Origin: Streptomyces sp. NBC_01304
GTDB lineage: Bacteria; Actinomycetota; Actinomycetes; Streptomycetales; Streptomycetaceae
Direction of reading: 5' to 3'
Length of the DNA stretch: 64,000 nt
Assembly: GCF_035975855.1 (NCBI RefSeq)
Contig: NZ_CP109056.1
Span: forward strand, 124,001 to 188,000
The position numbers and the translations under genes are program-made. How positions within the stretch are numbered: the first letter of the stretch is position 1; each line of letters starts with the position of its first letter. A model generated the notes under the pieces. It searched no databases and was not told the DNA's origin. It worked only from the letters and a program-made list of their open reading frames with translations. Below, one piece after another: positions 49,123 through 57,719 of this stretch.

Positions 49123-49154
49123 GCGCAGCCCTGTGGATAAGTTCCGGCGATTTC
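49123..49154 (-). promoter_or_regulatory. extended TTATCCACAG element, copy B
   Basis: 32 bp ending 113 bp upstream of the TcpC-like start, matching 34364-34395 at 26 of 32 positions. It contains TTATCCACAG on the minus strand, which is also a perfect DnaA box (TTATCCACA). Confidence 0.5.
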
Positions 49155-49184
49155 CGAGACATCCAGCCGGACGCGAGCAAACAA

Positions 49185-49222
49185 ATAGAGGGGGTCACGG
49201 GAATTCCCGTGACCCCCTCTAT
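49185..49222 (-). terminator. 38-bp perfect palindrome, terminator of coupling ATPase gene
   Basis: ATAGAGGGGGTCACGGGAA and its exact complement with no central gap, followed on the minus strand by TTGTTTGC. It lies 21 bp past the stop of the FtsK-like gene. An ideal intrinsic terminator. Confidence 0.8.
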
Positions 49223-49243
49223 GGGTGCGCTGTGTAAGACCGC

Positions 49244-51193
49244 TCAGCTGTCGCCGGCCGCGCTGTCTTCCGCCGACCCACCGGACTCCACGGATCCGGC
49301 GTCGGCGAGCTGGCCGGGCGCCTCGTCCTCGCCCGAGCTGTCCTGTTCCTCGTCGCCCGCCCCGGGGTCGGGATCGGGCTCGCCCTCGTCCTTGTCCTCG
49401 TCGGGTCCGTAGTAGTCCGCGAGGTCGTCCAGGACGAACAGCTCCTTGCCGTCGACGAGTTGGCCGGCCGGGAAGTCGCTGCGACGCCGCTTGTGCTGCC
49501 GCATCAATGCGGCGCTGACCTTGATGTTCTGGGCTTCGAGACGCCGCGCGATCTCTGCCAGCGGCAGCAGCTCGAGCTCCTCTTCCACCTCGACAGTCTC
49601 TGGTGTGCCGGCCTCCAGCTCCGGGACCTCCGCCTTGGTCATGCTCAGCTCGCGCGGGTCATCAACTGCGCGGATATCAGCGGCCGTCAGGGCGTCGGCG
49701 TCCGTCTTCTCGGGGTTGGTGAAGAGCTTCTTCGACTCCTGCAGCAGTGAGGGAAGCCGGACCGCACTGCGTGCGGGCGGCGCCCCGTAGAGGTCGTCCG
49801 TGCTGTAGCCGAACTTCGCCCGCAGGCCGCGGCTGTGATCGCGGAACGCGTCCGGGTCCGCGTACGGGACCTGGATCCACACGCGCCGGTTGCCCTCGAC
49901 GATCAGCATGCGGCCGGCCATGTCCACAGACTCCGGCACCGGAGACGTGTTGACGATCATTTTCCACTGATTTGCGTTGAAGTTTCCCAGGAGGAGCAGG
50001 CGGAACATGTTCCTCAACCCGCGGTTGCCGACGGCTGCTTCGCGCAGGTCCTGGAAGACGCCGATCACCGTCACGTTGACGTGCCGACCCATCCGCATGA
50101 TGGTCGCGATGTCACTCCACATGGGGTCGCTGGCAGGCTCCCCCTTCTCTTTTGTTTCGTTCCACCACTCCTTCGACGCGTCCCCGAACTCATTGCCCTC
50201 CTCGAGGATGAGCGTCAAGCGGTCGAAGTTCTTCCGCGGGTTGCCCTTCTTCATGTAGTTGCGGGCCTCAACTTCCCGCGCCACCCAGGCAATTGCCGCC
50301 CGCATGTCCCCGATGTTGCCCGGGTCGGTGTACAGGTGGACGCCCTCCACCGTCTCGAAGCAGTTGATCGACGACTGCTTCACGTCAACGCCGATCACCG
50401 TCGCGCGCTGCCGCACCAGCTGGGTGATGATCATCTGCAAGAACGAAGACTTGCCGCCACCCGAGCCGACCGAGAGCGCCCACATCGCGGTCTCGCCGGT
50501 CATCTCCTTCAGGACCGGGCGATGCCGCTCGTCCAGGCCGAGCACGAGCTGGCCCGGCGCGCACGCGGCGATCGCGTCCTGAACCTGCTGGCTGAAGAAG
50601 TCGACCCGCTCCGGCGGCTCAAGGACAGGGGTGGGCTTCTTCAGCGTGAACTCCACGTGGAACGGATAGTCCTTGAGGTTCCACTCGCCGGCCCAATTCC
50701 CGCCCATGCGCTCCGATATCAGCTTGCGCATCCGCTCCTTGAAGTCGCCGGGATCGTGCCACCCGTCCGGGAGCTTGATGTGGACCTTCGTCTGGTCGAT
50801 GGGAATCGTCAGAGCCCGGAGGCGCTCATGGTCGTCCCACCCCGGCAGCAGGTCCTCCAGCGCCTTGGACATGGGGATGACCAAGGTCCGCATATGGTGG
50901 CGCCGGCCGCGCCCGCGGATCGCGGCGATCACCATGACCGGGATGGCCACGGCCGCGGCGACGACGGACACCCGGATCACACGGTCGTGGTCCTTCACCC
51001 ACCACCACATCCACGACGCCCAGCCGAGCCAGGCCAAGAACAGCAGCCGCAGCAGCGCCACCCCCCACCGCGGCATGCTTCCCGGTGCTCTCGGCTCGCC
51101 GTCGAGGGGGACGCCACTGATGAACCTTCCGAAGGCCACCGCTCCCTGCTCGATGCCCTCCTCGACCTGCTTATCGAACTTCGTCTGCGCCAC
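49244..51193 (-). CDS. FtsK/SpoIIIE-family coupling ATPase (TcpA-like)
   Basis: 649 aa, GTG 51193. Two membrane helices (residues about 45-67 and 73-92), then the motor domain with Walker A GSGGGKSS (residues 243-250) and Walker B LTLILEEGNEF (about residue 322). The C-terminal tail contains a helix-turn-helix-like part (LLPLAEIARRLEAQNIKVSAALMRQHKRRR) and a very acidic end. TcpA-like proteins bring transferred DNA to the channel. The gene is followed by its own terminator, so it is separately controlled from the rest of the operon. Confidence 0.9.
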   Translation of the reverse strand: MAQTKFDKQVEEGIEQGAVAFGRFISGVPLDGEPRAPGSMPRWGVALLRLLFLAWLGWASWMWWWVKDHDRVIRVSVVAAAVAIPVMVIAAIRGRGRRHHMRTLVIPMSKALEDLLPGWDDHERLRALTIPIDQTKVHIKLPDGWHDPGDFKERMRKLISERMGGNWAGEWNLKDYPFHVEFTLKKPTPVLEPPERVDFFSQQVQDAIAACAPGQLVLGLDERHRPVLKEMTGETAMWALSVGSGGGKSSFLQMIITQLVRQRATVIGVDVKQSSINCFETVEGVHLYTDPGNIGDMRAAIAWVAREVEARNYMKKGNPRKNFDRLTLILEEGNEFGDASKEWWNETKEKGEPASDPMWSDIATIMRMGRHVNVTVIGVFQDLREAAVGNRGLRNMFRLLLLGNFNANQWKMIVNTSPVPESVDMAGRMLIVEGNRRVWIQVPYADPDAFRDHSRGLRAKFGYSTDDLYGAPPARSAVRLPSLLQESKKLFTNPEKTDADALTAADIRAVDDPRELSMTKAEVPELEAGTPETVEVEEELELLPLAEIARRLEAQNIKVSAALMRQHKRRRSDFPAGQLVDGKELFVLDDLADYYGPDEDKDEGEPDPDPGAGDEEQDSSGEDEAPGQLADAGSVESGGSAEDSAAGDS

Positions 51194-51281
51194 GGCCCGT
51201 CATCCCTTCCACGCCTCAACTCCCTCCCGCTCCCGGCCGTACGCACGGGAGAACGATCACTCGGAAGGTATGAAGATCAGC

Positions 51282-51291
51282 CTGTGGACAG
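51282..51291 (-). promoter_or_regulatory. CTGTCCACAG element
   Basis: Exact copy on the minus strand 89 bp upstream of the coupling ATPase gene, in coding orientation, in the region between divergent genes. Confidence 0.45.
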
Positions 51292-51459
51292 AGGACGCCC
51301 AGCCCCGGGAGCGCACTCCCTCACCGTGACCGCCCTGGCGTCACGGTCACTCGGCGGGCAGACCGGAGCGCGTCGAAGTAATGGGCGATCGGGCAGGTGG
51401 GACCACCCTGTCTCTGCGCAGGGTCGTGACGTTGCGGGGCAGCACCTCGTTGGCATGAC

Positions 51460-51834
51460 GTGACGACTTCCATCCCTGCGGGCACCACGGCCGGCCTGAA
51501 TCTCCTCGACCGGCTCTCCACACACATCGAGTTCGTCGATCACGTCCGCCACGCCGGCAAGGGCGGGAACTGCCGAGTGATCCTGCGCAACAAGGGGTTG
51601 AAGCTGCGCGACTTCACCTTGGAAGCCCCGCCCAAAGCAGGGATGGGCGGCGGCGTGATCGTGGACAACGCCTTCTCCAGGCCCAGGCCGCTGTGGCGGG
51701 GACAGGAGGCGCACCTGGTGTACGTCGCCGCCGCCGGCACGCGCGTCCGTGAAGTCACCGTGACCTGGCGGATGCCCTGGCTGCGAATCCCCCGCAAGCG
51801 GACCTTCGCGCTCCCCTCCCCCAGGCCCGAGTAG
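51460..51834 (+). CDS. hypothetical protein, 124 aa
   Basis: GTG 51460. It is the only plus-strand gene near the transfer region, divergent from the coupling ATPase gene. The protein looks beta-rich and immunoglobulin-like (EFVDHVRHAGKGGNCRVILRNKGLKLRDFTLEAPPK..; AHLVYVAAAGTRVREVTVTWRMPWL), with no signal peptide. No family recognised. Confidence 0.55.
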   Translation: MTTSIPAGTTAGLNLLDRLSTHIEFVDHVRHAGKGGNCRVILRNKGLKLRDFTLEAPPKAGMGGGVIVDNAFSRPRPLWRGQEAHLVYVAAAGTRVREVTVTWRMPWLRIPRKRTFALPSPRPE

Positions 51835-52020
51835 CGACCCAGCGCCCATCCGGCGCTTCAACAGCAGGCAACGAGCGCTGAAGAAGGCTCACGCGTGATG
51901 ACGGGCCTTCCCGCAGGATCGGTCCTGACGAACTCCCGGACTGGGCATCTTCGAGTCGCTGTAGTGGAGCGCACGGCCGGACACCTTCCACCGGCGGATC
52001 GGCGCGACCAGCATCTCGGC

Positions 52021-53412
52021 CTAGGAGGCCCGCTTCACCACCGTCAACCGCTTGTCCTTCTTCGAGGTCCCCGCGCTGGTGATCCGGTGCGCCTGCCCAC
52101 GGTTCACCTCAAGCCCCTGCTCCTTGAGCCAGTCCACCACCGCCGGCGTACTCGTCGAGCCGAGCACCTCCATCGCGTACCTCACGGCAGCAGCGTTCGA
52201 TGTCAGCCCGGCAATCACCTCAGCGTGCGCACCCTCCGTCTGCGAGTCGCCTGCCTCCTCCAAGGTGTCAGGTTCACGCTGACCTTGATCGGCCCGCTCC
52301 TCCGTCTGCTCCGGCGTAGCCGCGGGCGCCCCCGGTGAACCACTCTCCCCGCCGCTCGCCGAGTCAGCGTCCCCGTAGCCATCCCGCCCAGCCGCTTCCT
52401 GGCCATCCTTGGAGGCGGGGTTCATCGAGAGGTCCGAGTCACTCGAGACTGACCGGTCCGCATCGTCGAGGCCAACAGCACCCTCCACGTGCTGACCCTC
52501 ACGGTTTCCCCCTCCGTCACCTCCGACGTCGAGCTCGGTCCCCCGAGGCTCATCTGCCTTCTCCTGTTCCGCCGATGTGGCCGAAGTTCGGTTTCCGGCG
52601 CCAACCGGCGCTCCGGGACCAACGCCAAGAGCTCGGGGGAGCAGCAACTGCGGCACATCCGGAACCTGCTGAGGTGGCTGACTCGCAACGCTTTCAAGGT
52701 GGGGTACTTCGTCGCTGCCGATGACCTCCGGCGCCTTCGCCGGATCCGTCTCCTGGAGCGGAACGCCGACTCGCGCGATCCTCAGGGGTAGGAGCTCCTC
52801 CACCGGGGCCTTCCAGCGCCAACCCCTGCCGTACTTGGTGCGCAGGCGGGCTTGATAGACGAGCCTGCGCTGCTCGGCCTTGAGGACGTCGTCGTACTTC
52901 CGGATCTCCCAGAGCATCATCCGTCGCCAGAGTTTGAACGTCGGCAGCGGCGACAGCACCCATCGCCACAGGCGGACCGGTTCCATGTGCCTGTCCGCCG
53001 TGATGGCCGCGAGCCGGCCGATGGCGTGCCGGGCTGCTTCTACCGCGACAACGAACAGAACCGGTATGACCGCGTGCATCCCGACGCCGATGGGGTCCGG
53101 CCAGGCCGCGGCCGCGTTGAACGCGATCGTTGCGGCGGTCAGCAACCAGGCGGCCTGCCGCAGCATCGGGAAGGGAATCCTGAGCCACGTCAGGAGCAGG
53201 TCCAGCGCGAGGAGCACCACGATGCCGGCGTCCACTCCGATCGGGAAAACCGACGCGAAGGACCCGAACCCTTTCCGCTCGGCCAGGGCCCGAACTGCCG
53301 CGTACGAACCAGCAAACCCAATCGCAGCGATCAGCACTGCTCCCGCGACGACCACGGCGATCAGCACCCGATGCGATCGCGTCAGTGCGAGCCGCTCTGT
53401 ACTCCGCTCCAC
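52021..53412 (-). CDS. DUF2637 membrane protein (copy 2)
   Basis: 463 aa from GTG 53412, eight bases after GAGGAG. The membrane part (residues about 10-150) and the following basic region are closely similar to the protein at 8244-9608 (shared GFAGSYAAVR, WAAWPDP-like and VEAARHA segments). The linker (Glu/Asp/Ser/Gly-rich) and the C-terminal domain (RYAMEVLGSTSTPAVVDWLKEQGLEVNRGQAHRIT, winged-helix-like) differ. The shared core with different tails suggests the tail sets the partner. It lies between the transfer and partition regions. Confidence 0.85.
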   Translation of the reverse strand: MERSTERLALTRSHRVLIAVVVAGAVLIAAIGFAGSYAAVRALAERKGFGSFASVFPIGVDAGIVVLLALDLLLTWLRIPFPMLRQAAWLLTAATIAFNAAAAWPDPIGVGMHAVIPVLFVVAVEAARHAIGRLAAITADRHMEPVRLWRWVLSPLPTFKLWRRMMLWEIRKYDDVLKAEQRRLVYQARLRTKYGRGWRWKAPVEELLPLRIARVGVPLQETDPAKAPEVIGSDEVPHLESVASQPPQQVPDVPQLLLPRALGVGPGAPVGAGNRTSATSAEQEKADEPRGTELDVGGDGGGNREGQHVEGAVGLDDADRSVSSDSDLSMNPASKDGQEAAGRDGYGDADSASGGESGSPGAPAATPEQTEERADQGQREPDTLEEAGDSQTEGAHAEVIAGLTSNAAAVRYAMEVLGSTSTPAVVDWLKEQGLEVNRGQAHRITSAGTSKKDKRLTVVKRAS

Positions 53413-53461
53413 GCTTCCCACTCCTCAGTGATCCGGCTACGGGAATCGTGCAGAGGTGGGC

Positions 53462-53471
53462 CTGTGGACAG
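53462..53471 (-). promoter_or_regulatory. CTGTCCACAG element
   Basis: Exact copy on the minus strand, 50 bp upstream of the DUF2637 copy 2 gene, coding orientation. Confidence 0.4.
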
Positions 53472-53640
53472 GGGTTGCACGCCGCGGCAGCGGGCGAGGC
53501 TCGGTCTGCGCCATGCGAGTGGAAAGCCGTGAATCTTGCGGTGCGGCAGTGAGGTCCGCGGTATGCCTGAAATTGGCAGCCGTATCGGTGGGCGGCACGC
53601 TCGACACTCCACCCTCGCCGCGTGAGTGCGGTCAGGGAGC

Positions 53641-53663
53641 CCGGAAGACCCCGGGTCTTCCGG
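53641..53663. repeat. putative parS site 1
   Basis: Odd palindrome CCGGAAGACCC-C-GGGTCTTCCGG, perfect 11-bp arms, centre 53652. Confidence 0.65.
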
Positions 53664-53683
53664 ACGCGTCGGTCTGACGATAA

Positions 53684-53704
53684 CGGAAGACCCCGGGTCT
53701 TCCG
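53684..53704. repeat. putative parS site 2
   Basis: CGGAAGACCC-C-GGGTCTTCCG, perfect 10-bp arms, centre 53694, 42 bp from site 1. Confidence 0.65.
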
Positions 53705-54083
53705 GTGGAGCCCCGGGGTGCGCCCACCTCCTCCCAATAGGGAGTCGCACTGCCGAGTCCACGCCAGAAGCCCGCCTTCCAGCATCCGACCGTGCGGCTG
53801 CTCCTGGTGCTACAGCCATCCACCAGGGATACCCCACTTCACCACCTGGAGGTCGATTCGCCGGGCGTCCGTCAGGGTGAGGCAGGTGGGGCGGGGCATC
53901 GTCGGCGCCCAGCCTCGCGATTGCCACTCCCCCGCCACCCAACTCTTCGGCAAGGTTTCGCCACTCAGCGCCCAGGTCGGTCGCTGCAGTGCGCGAGTCC
54001 ACCTCCATCAGCCGCACGCACTCGCTGACCTGAAGGGTCTGCGAGCGGCGATGGTAGGCACTCTCAGACGGGCCAGGAGGCAA

Positions 54084-54100
54084 GAAGACCCGGGGTCTTC
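54084..54100. repeat. putative parS site 3
   Basis: GAAGACCC-G-GGGTCTTC, centre 54092; the outer flanks no longer pair. Its central base is G, so it is inverted relative to the others. Confidence 0.6.
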
Positions 54101-54123
54101 CGTTGTCGTCGAACTGACCACAA

Positions 54124-54144
54124 CGGAAGACCCCGGGTCTTCCG
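54124..54144. repeat. putative parS site 4
   Basis: CGGAAGACCC-C-GGGTCTTCCG, centre 54134, 42 bp from site 3 and ending 25 bp before the stop codon of the ParB-like gene. Confidence 0.65.
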
Positions 54145-54168
54145 ACTCCAAGGATGAACTGCCTGCGA

Positions 54169-55203
54169 CTAGTCGTTAGCTCCCGCGGCTTCGAACTCCG
54201 CCTCGAGCCCGAGCTCCCGACCCAGCTCCTCAGCCGCCTTCCAAAGAGCGAGGACCTTCCGCCGGGCCTCGTCCTTATCGCGCGTAATGAGCTCCCGGAT
54301 GTCGGTCACAAACTCATCTACAGACTGACGGCCAGGCGCTACTGACGATCCCCCGTTGGCCGATGTCCGCTGCCCACCTACAACCTTCGCCTTCTGCGCG
54401 ACGGGCTCGCCATACCCGAGGAAGTACGCGGAATCCTTCAACGACTTCTCGGTGATCTTTCCCTTCCGCAGGGCGTCATCCCAGACCTTGCGTACGGCGT
54501 CATCTCCGTGCCTCTTCCACACGGGAACCAGAGGGCGAAGGTGCTTCTCCTTGAGCTCCATCGTGGTGACCTCTCCCAAGGCCAGCACCACCGGCATCGC
54601 GCGGATGGTCTTGTTCGCGTAATCACCGCCGAACTTGAACCGATGCTGGATGAGGGCGTCGAAGTTCGGAAGACCCTCCGCCTCCCACAGGAACTCCTCC
54701 TTTATGGCGAGGAAGAACTGTCCCTGCGAGATGATCCTCTGCTGCTCCGTTGCCTGATTGTTCGCGCGAGACGCGTACTCAACTGCAGCCACTCCACGGG
54801 CGTAGTGATCGAGCCGTTCCTTCGGGTCCGCGCTGGTCGGCTCCGTGAACTCCGGGATCGCAACGTAGCCGTTGTCATCTCGGTTGGCTGGCAGAGTAAC
54901 GAGGCCGTCGTCCTCGCCGCCGGCTGACTCGGACGCCACCTCACCCGATCCAGTCCTTGCTGGACTCGTGTCTTCGCTCGCCGAATCGCTAGCGCTCTTC
55001 GACTCCACGATCTCAGAGGAGGCCGCAGTATCGACCGTCTCCTCAGATGCTTCAGCAGCGGTTCCCTCGGCCTGCGCCTTCTCTGACTTCTCGAGCCACT
55101 CCTGGCGCACCTCCTCGCGGGTACGCACCGCAGGGATCCCGCTGTCGGGGTCTGTGGGCTTGACGACGCCGGTCGGGAGTTTCGGCGGGCGGTACTTGCT
55201 CAT
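54169..55203 (-). CDS. ParB-like partition partner
   Basis: 344 aa, ATG 55203, overlapping the ParA stop (ATGA). The N-terminal 100 residues are acidic and disordered. The middle (residues about 130-260) is helical with a helix-turn-helix-like part (AIKEEFLWEAEGLPNFDALIQHRFKFGGDYANKTIRAMPVVLALG), and the C-terminus holds more helices (VDEFVTDIRELITRDKDEARRKVLALWKAAEELGRELGLE). It lacks the classical ParB box (GERRxRA), so it is a divergent centromere-binding protein assigned by position after ParA and beside the repeated palindromes. Confidence 0.7.
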   Translation of the reverse strand: MSKYRPPKLPTGVVKPTDPDSGIPAVRTREEVRQEWLEKSEKAQAEGTAAEASEETVDTAASSEIVESKSASDSASEDTSPARTGSGEVASESAGGEDDGLVTLPANRDDNGYVAIPEFTEPTSADPKERLDHYARGVAAVEYASRANNQATEQQRIISQGQFFLAIKEEFLWEAEGLPNFDALIQHRFKFGGDYANKTIRAMPVVLALGEVTTMELKEKHLRPLVPVWKRHGDDAVRKVWDDALRKGKITEKSLKDSAYFLGYGEPVAQKAKVVGGQRTSANGGSSVAPGRQSVDEFVTDIRELITRDKDEARRKVLALWKAAEELGRELGLEAEFEAAGAND

Positions 55204-56378
55204 GCGGCGAGCTCCTTAGCCAGTTTCCGCATCGTGTCCGCCTGCGTGCAGTCCGGGGCGTACTGGAACAGCGGCACCTCATAGTCCGAGGACTCACGGC
55301 CCTCGATACTGTCCTTCAACTCGGCGAGCACGCTTGGAGAAGTGAGGGTGTTCCACTCCTCGTAGAAGGCACGAGTCACGGTTCCCTTACGGGCGTCGTA
55401 CGCGTTGATGATGAAGCCGAGCTGATCCACCTCGATGCGCATGTTCTTCTTGGTGGTCGCGATCTGCCCGTTCAGCAGGTGGTAGGCACGGAACGAGGAC
55501 TTGTCGGACCAGACCGGGATCAGGATGCCGGAGTGGTCAACCAACTCGCCCGGCCGGCGCTGCACGTAGTCGATTGCCAGCTCCATACCCAGCCCCAGGT
55601 TGGGGGGGCCGTCCAGCACGATGACGTCGTAGTCGGCCTCGACAGGCTCCAAGGCCCGGGCGAGGCAGGTGTCACGTCCAGCGCGCATCGTGGCGAGTGA
55701 TGCATCCATGAGGAACGCATCCTCGAACGCCGGCAGTATGTGGAGACGCCCGTCGAACATGATGCCCGCCGGCTCTTCGTCGCCCTCGAACCGGACTTCC
55801 TCCAGAGCGATGATCGACCGGCGAAGGTGCTGCGTCGCCTCGCCAAGCATGTGCTGGAGGAGGCTGTCGCCACCGGTGGGTAGATCGGCCACCTGCAGTC
55901 GAGCGGAAAGGTGCCCTTGAGGGTCGTAGTCGACCAGTAGGACCTTCAAGCCGAGTTCCGCAAACGCTTGGGCCAGCGCCGCGGCGATGAAGGTCTTGCC
56001 CACCCCACCCTTTTGGTTGCCGATCAGGATCCGCTTGACCGGCTGCTTCGTTAGGGGCTCGGCTGGCGACGGATGAGTGAGCAGCCAGTAGGTGATCGCC
56101 TGTGCGAGGCCCTGGACCTTCGTGATACCTCGGTTCTCACACACGGCCTCGAACCGAGTGATCTGTTCGGGTGGCACGTAGGCCGCAAACGACCTGGCAC
56201 CCCTCACTTCTACCGGGTCAATGTCCTCCTTCTCGAACCACAGACCCAATGCATGCGCAACTGCGTCCGAGGCGTTCAGGCCGAGCATCGCGGCTCTGAT
56301 CTTCAGGTCTCGTCGCATCTCTGGCGTGACGTTCGCGATGAGCTTGTCAGTGCCCAAATCGCCTTGGTAGGTACTCAT
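55200..56378 (-). CDS. parA: ParA-family partition ATPase with N-terminal DNA-binding-like domain
   Basis: 392 aa from ATG 56378. The first 60 residues resemble a ribbon-helix-helix domain (LIANVTPEMRRDLKIRAAMLGLNASDAVAHALGLWF). The deviant Walker A KGGVGKT is at about residues 123-129, with the following LLVDYDPQGHLS and DVIVLDGPPNLGLGMEL. This is the type Ia plasmid ParA form, in which the N-terminal domain represses its own operon. A palindromic operator lies immediately upstream. Confidence 0.9.
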   Translation of the reverse strand: MSTYQGDLGTDKLIANVTPEMRRDLKIRAAMLGLNASDAVAHALGLWFEKEDIDPVEVRGARSFAAYVPPEQITRFEAVCENRGITKVQGLAQAITYWLLTHPSPAEPLTKQPVKRILIGNQKGGVGKTFIAAALAQAFAELGLKVLLVDYDPQGHLSARLQVADLPTGGDSLLQHMLGEATQHLRRSIIALEEVRFEGDEEPAGIMFDGRLHILPAFEDAFLMDASLATMRAGRDTCLARALEPVEADYDVIVLDGPPNLGLGMELAIDYVQRRPGELVDHSGILIPVWSDKSSFRAYHLLNGQIATTKKNMRIEVDQLGFIINAYDARKGTVTRAFYEEWNTLTSPSVLAELKDSIEGRESSDYEVPLFQYAPDCTQADTMRKLAKELAA

Positions 56379-56386
56379 GGCGGGCA

Positions 56387-56407
56387 ACTTATCAGTCACC
56401 GATAAGT
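56387..56407 (-). promoter_or_regulatory. par operon operator
   Basis: Inverted repeat ACTTATC-(7 bp)-GATAAGT, nine bases upstream of the ParA ATG. Probable binding site for ParA's N-terminal domain. Confidence 0.6.
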
Positions 56408-56466
56408 CAGTGCCGCATGGTTCGGCGTGTCGCCAATGATGATCATGTGAATGGAGTAGCGAACCT

Positions 56467-56488
56467 CCGCTGCCCCGAGGGGCAGCGG
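56467..56488. other. small hairpin
   Basis: CCGCTGCCCC-GA-GGGGCAGCGG, perfect 10-bp arms, about 90 bp upstream of the ParA gene. Possibly a barrier to transcription entering the par operon. Confidence 0.45.
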
Positions 56489-57168
56489 GTAGGGCAACTA
56501 ACCGGGACAGAACGGATATTCGGGTGCCGGTCGGGTTCGGCAGGGAGGAACTCACCTGTTCGTTGAACCCGGCGCCCTGCCCCCATCCCACTATCCTCGC
56601 GCACGCTTCAAGCAGTCCCGCACAGGCGGGCCACTCCGATCTCGTGCCGTTGCCCCAACTTGACTGCGGGGCCGACGACTTTGCCACCGCGATCGTGCGT
56701 CATGCCTGCTGGAGGAGCGCCTGCCTGCTACAGGGGCGAGCGCAAAGCACGCCACAACTGCGTGGATACCGCCAGCGGGTCCATCCCGTCGACCTCCCTA
56801 CCGTGGCCGGTTAAGTGATCCCCGCGCTGCTCCGCTGCCGCGATGGGCAAGTCATGCGGCGTCGCGGGCAACATCGCATGACAGCACCTGCCGCTCGCCT
56901 CCCGCTGACACATCGCATTCGGCACCAGTTCGAGGCCACGGGGAGGAACGTCTGCGTCTCAACGAGGATCGCAGCGACCGACGGCTGCCACGCCGCGACC
57001 CGCATCTGAGCGGATGGAAGAGGAGGGGCCAGAGACACAGCACACGACACCCCGCAGGCGCCCGCCGGCGGATCAGGGTTGGCGAGCCCGCCCGACGTGC
57101 CGGGGGAGGGCGCCGTCTCGAACTCCGCCAACTGCCCAGTTGACGGAGGCGTGCGCCGCACCGACCTG

Positions 57169-57193
57169 GCGGGAAGACCCCGGGTCTTCCCGC
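57169..57193. repeat. putative parS site 5
   Basis: GCGGGAAGACCC-C-GGGTCTTCCCGC, perfect 12-bp arms, centre 57181. It lies on the other side of the par operon from sites 1-4. Confidence 0.65.
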
Positions 57194-57243
57194 CGCCGAG
57201 CACGGCCTCGTTTTCCCCCGCCAAGGGACGGATATCCACGCAG

Positions 57244-57316
57244 TTTTCGGCTCCAAACTGCAGAAGTTTCGTTGATTTTCGGCAGCGAGAATTGCTGTCG
57301 GGAGCCCGTTTTCGGC
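57244..57316 (+). repeat. three TTTTCGGC repeats (iteron-like)
   Basis: Copies at 57244, 57276 and 57309, spaced 32 and 33 bp (about three helical turns). The last two extend into a following CGAGAAT word. They lie in locally A+T-rich DNA upstream of the probable replication genes. Confidence 0.5.
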
Positions 57317-57438
57317 CCGAGAATATCAAATTCGGGAGACACTTCTGGCGCCTCAGAAAGGCGTTCGAGCGACGCCGCGCCGTGTGGCGAATGCGCAGCA
57401 CTGCAGGTCAGAGAGGGTGTATGGTGACGGGCCATTGG

Positions 57439-57463
57439 TGGAATTCACGATCTTTGAATTCCA
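57439..57463. promoter_or_regulatory. TGGAATTCA inverted repeat
   Basis: Perfect 9-bp arms TGGAATTCA and TGAATTCCA around seven bases. Possible initiator or repressor site in the candidate origin. Confidence 0.45.
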
Positions 57464-57719
57464 TCAACACCGGTGATGAACCCGCCGATTATCGACCGTG
57501 AGGCATTTCTAAGATCGCGATTCATTTCTGTCGCGAAGGAGCCTAGCGGCGGGCATCAGGAACAGCTGGAGCGGAGAGGTCCGGATGATCTCGGGGGCTA
57601 GGCCCGAGGGGACGCGGCAGCACGCAGCGATGCGGCACCGCGGCCTCAGTGCTGTCCCGACGCCGACCGGCCCGTGCGCAGTTCACACCGGCGGGCTACT
57701 CCGCGCAACGGCCGGACCT

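Larger units (their letters stand above)
53413..54168. repeat. gene-free region with two pairs of putative parS sites
   Basis: Holds four of the five palindromes GAAGACCC-N-GGGTCTTC as two pairs, each pair 42 bp centre to centre, about 400 bp apart. A minus-strand frame at 53382-54083 crosses the sites and contains GYPWW-like segments, but its codon use is poor and it is not accepted as a gene. The spacer between sites within each pair is also partly conserved. Confidence 0.6.

Noticed and set aside
53382..54083. 233-aa minus-strand frame across the first par repeats
   Set aside because: It encodes the palindromes as EDPGSS repeats, has poor codon bias and no clear start; the region is better explained as centromere DNA.
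53641..57193. The GAAGACCC palindromes as a CRISPR array
   Set aside because: Unit count is low, spacing is not array-like and no cas gene is present; each unit is a protein-site-like palindrome.
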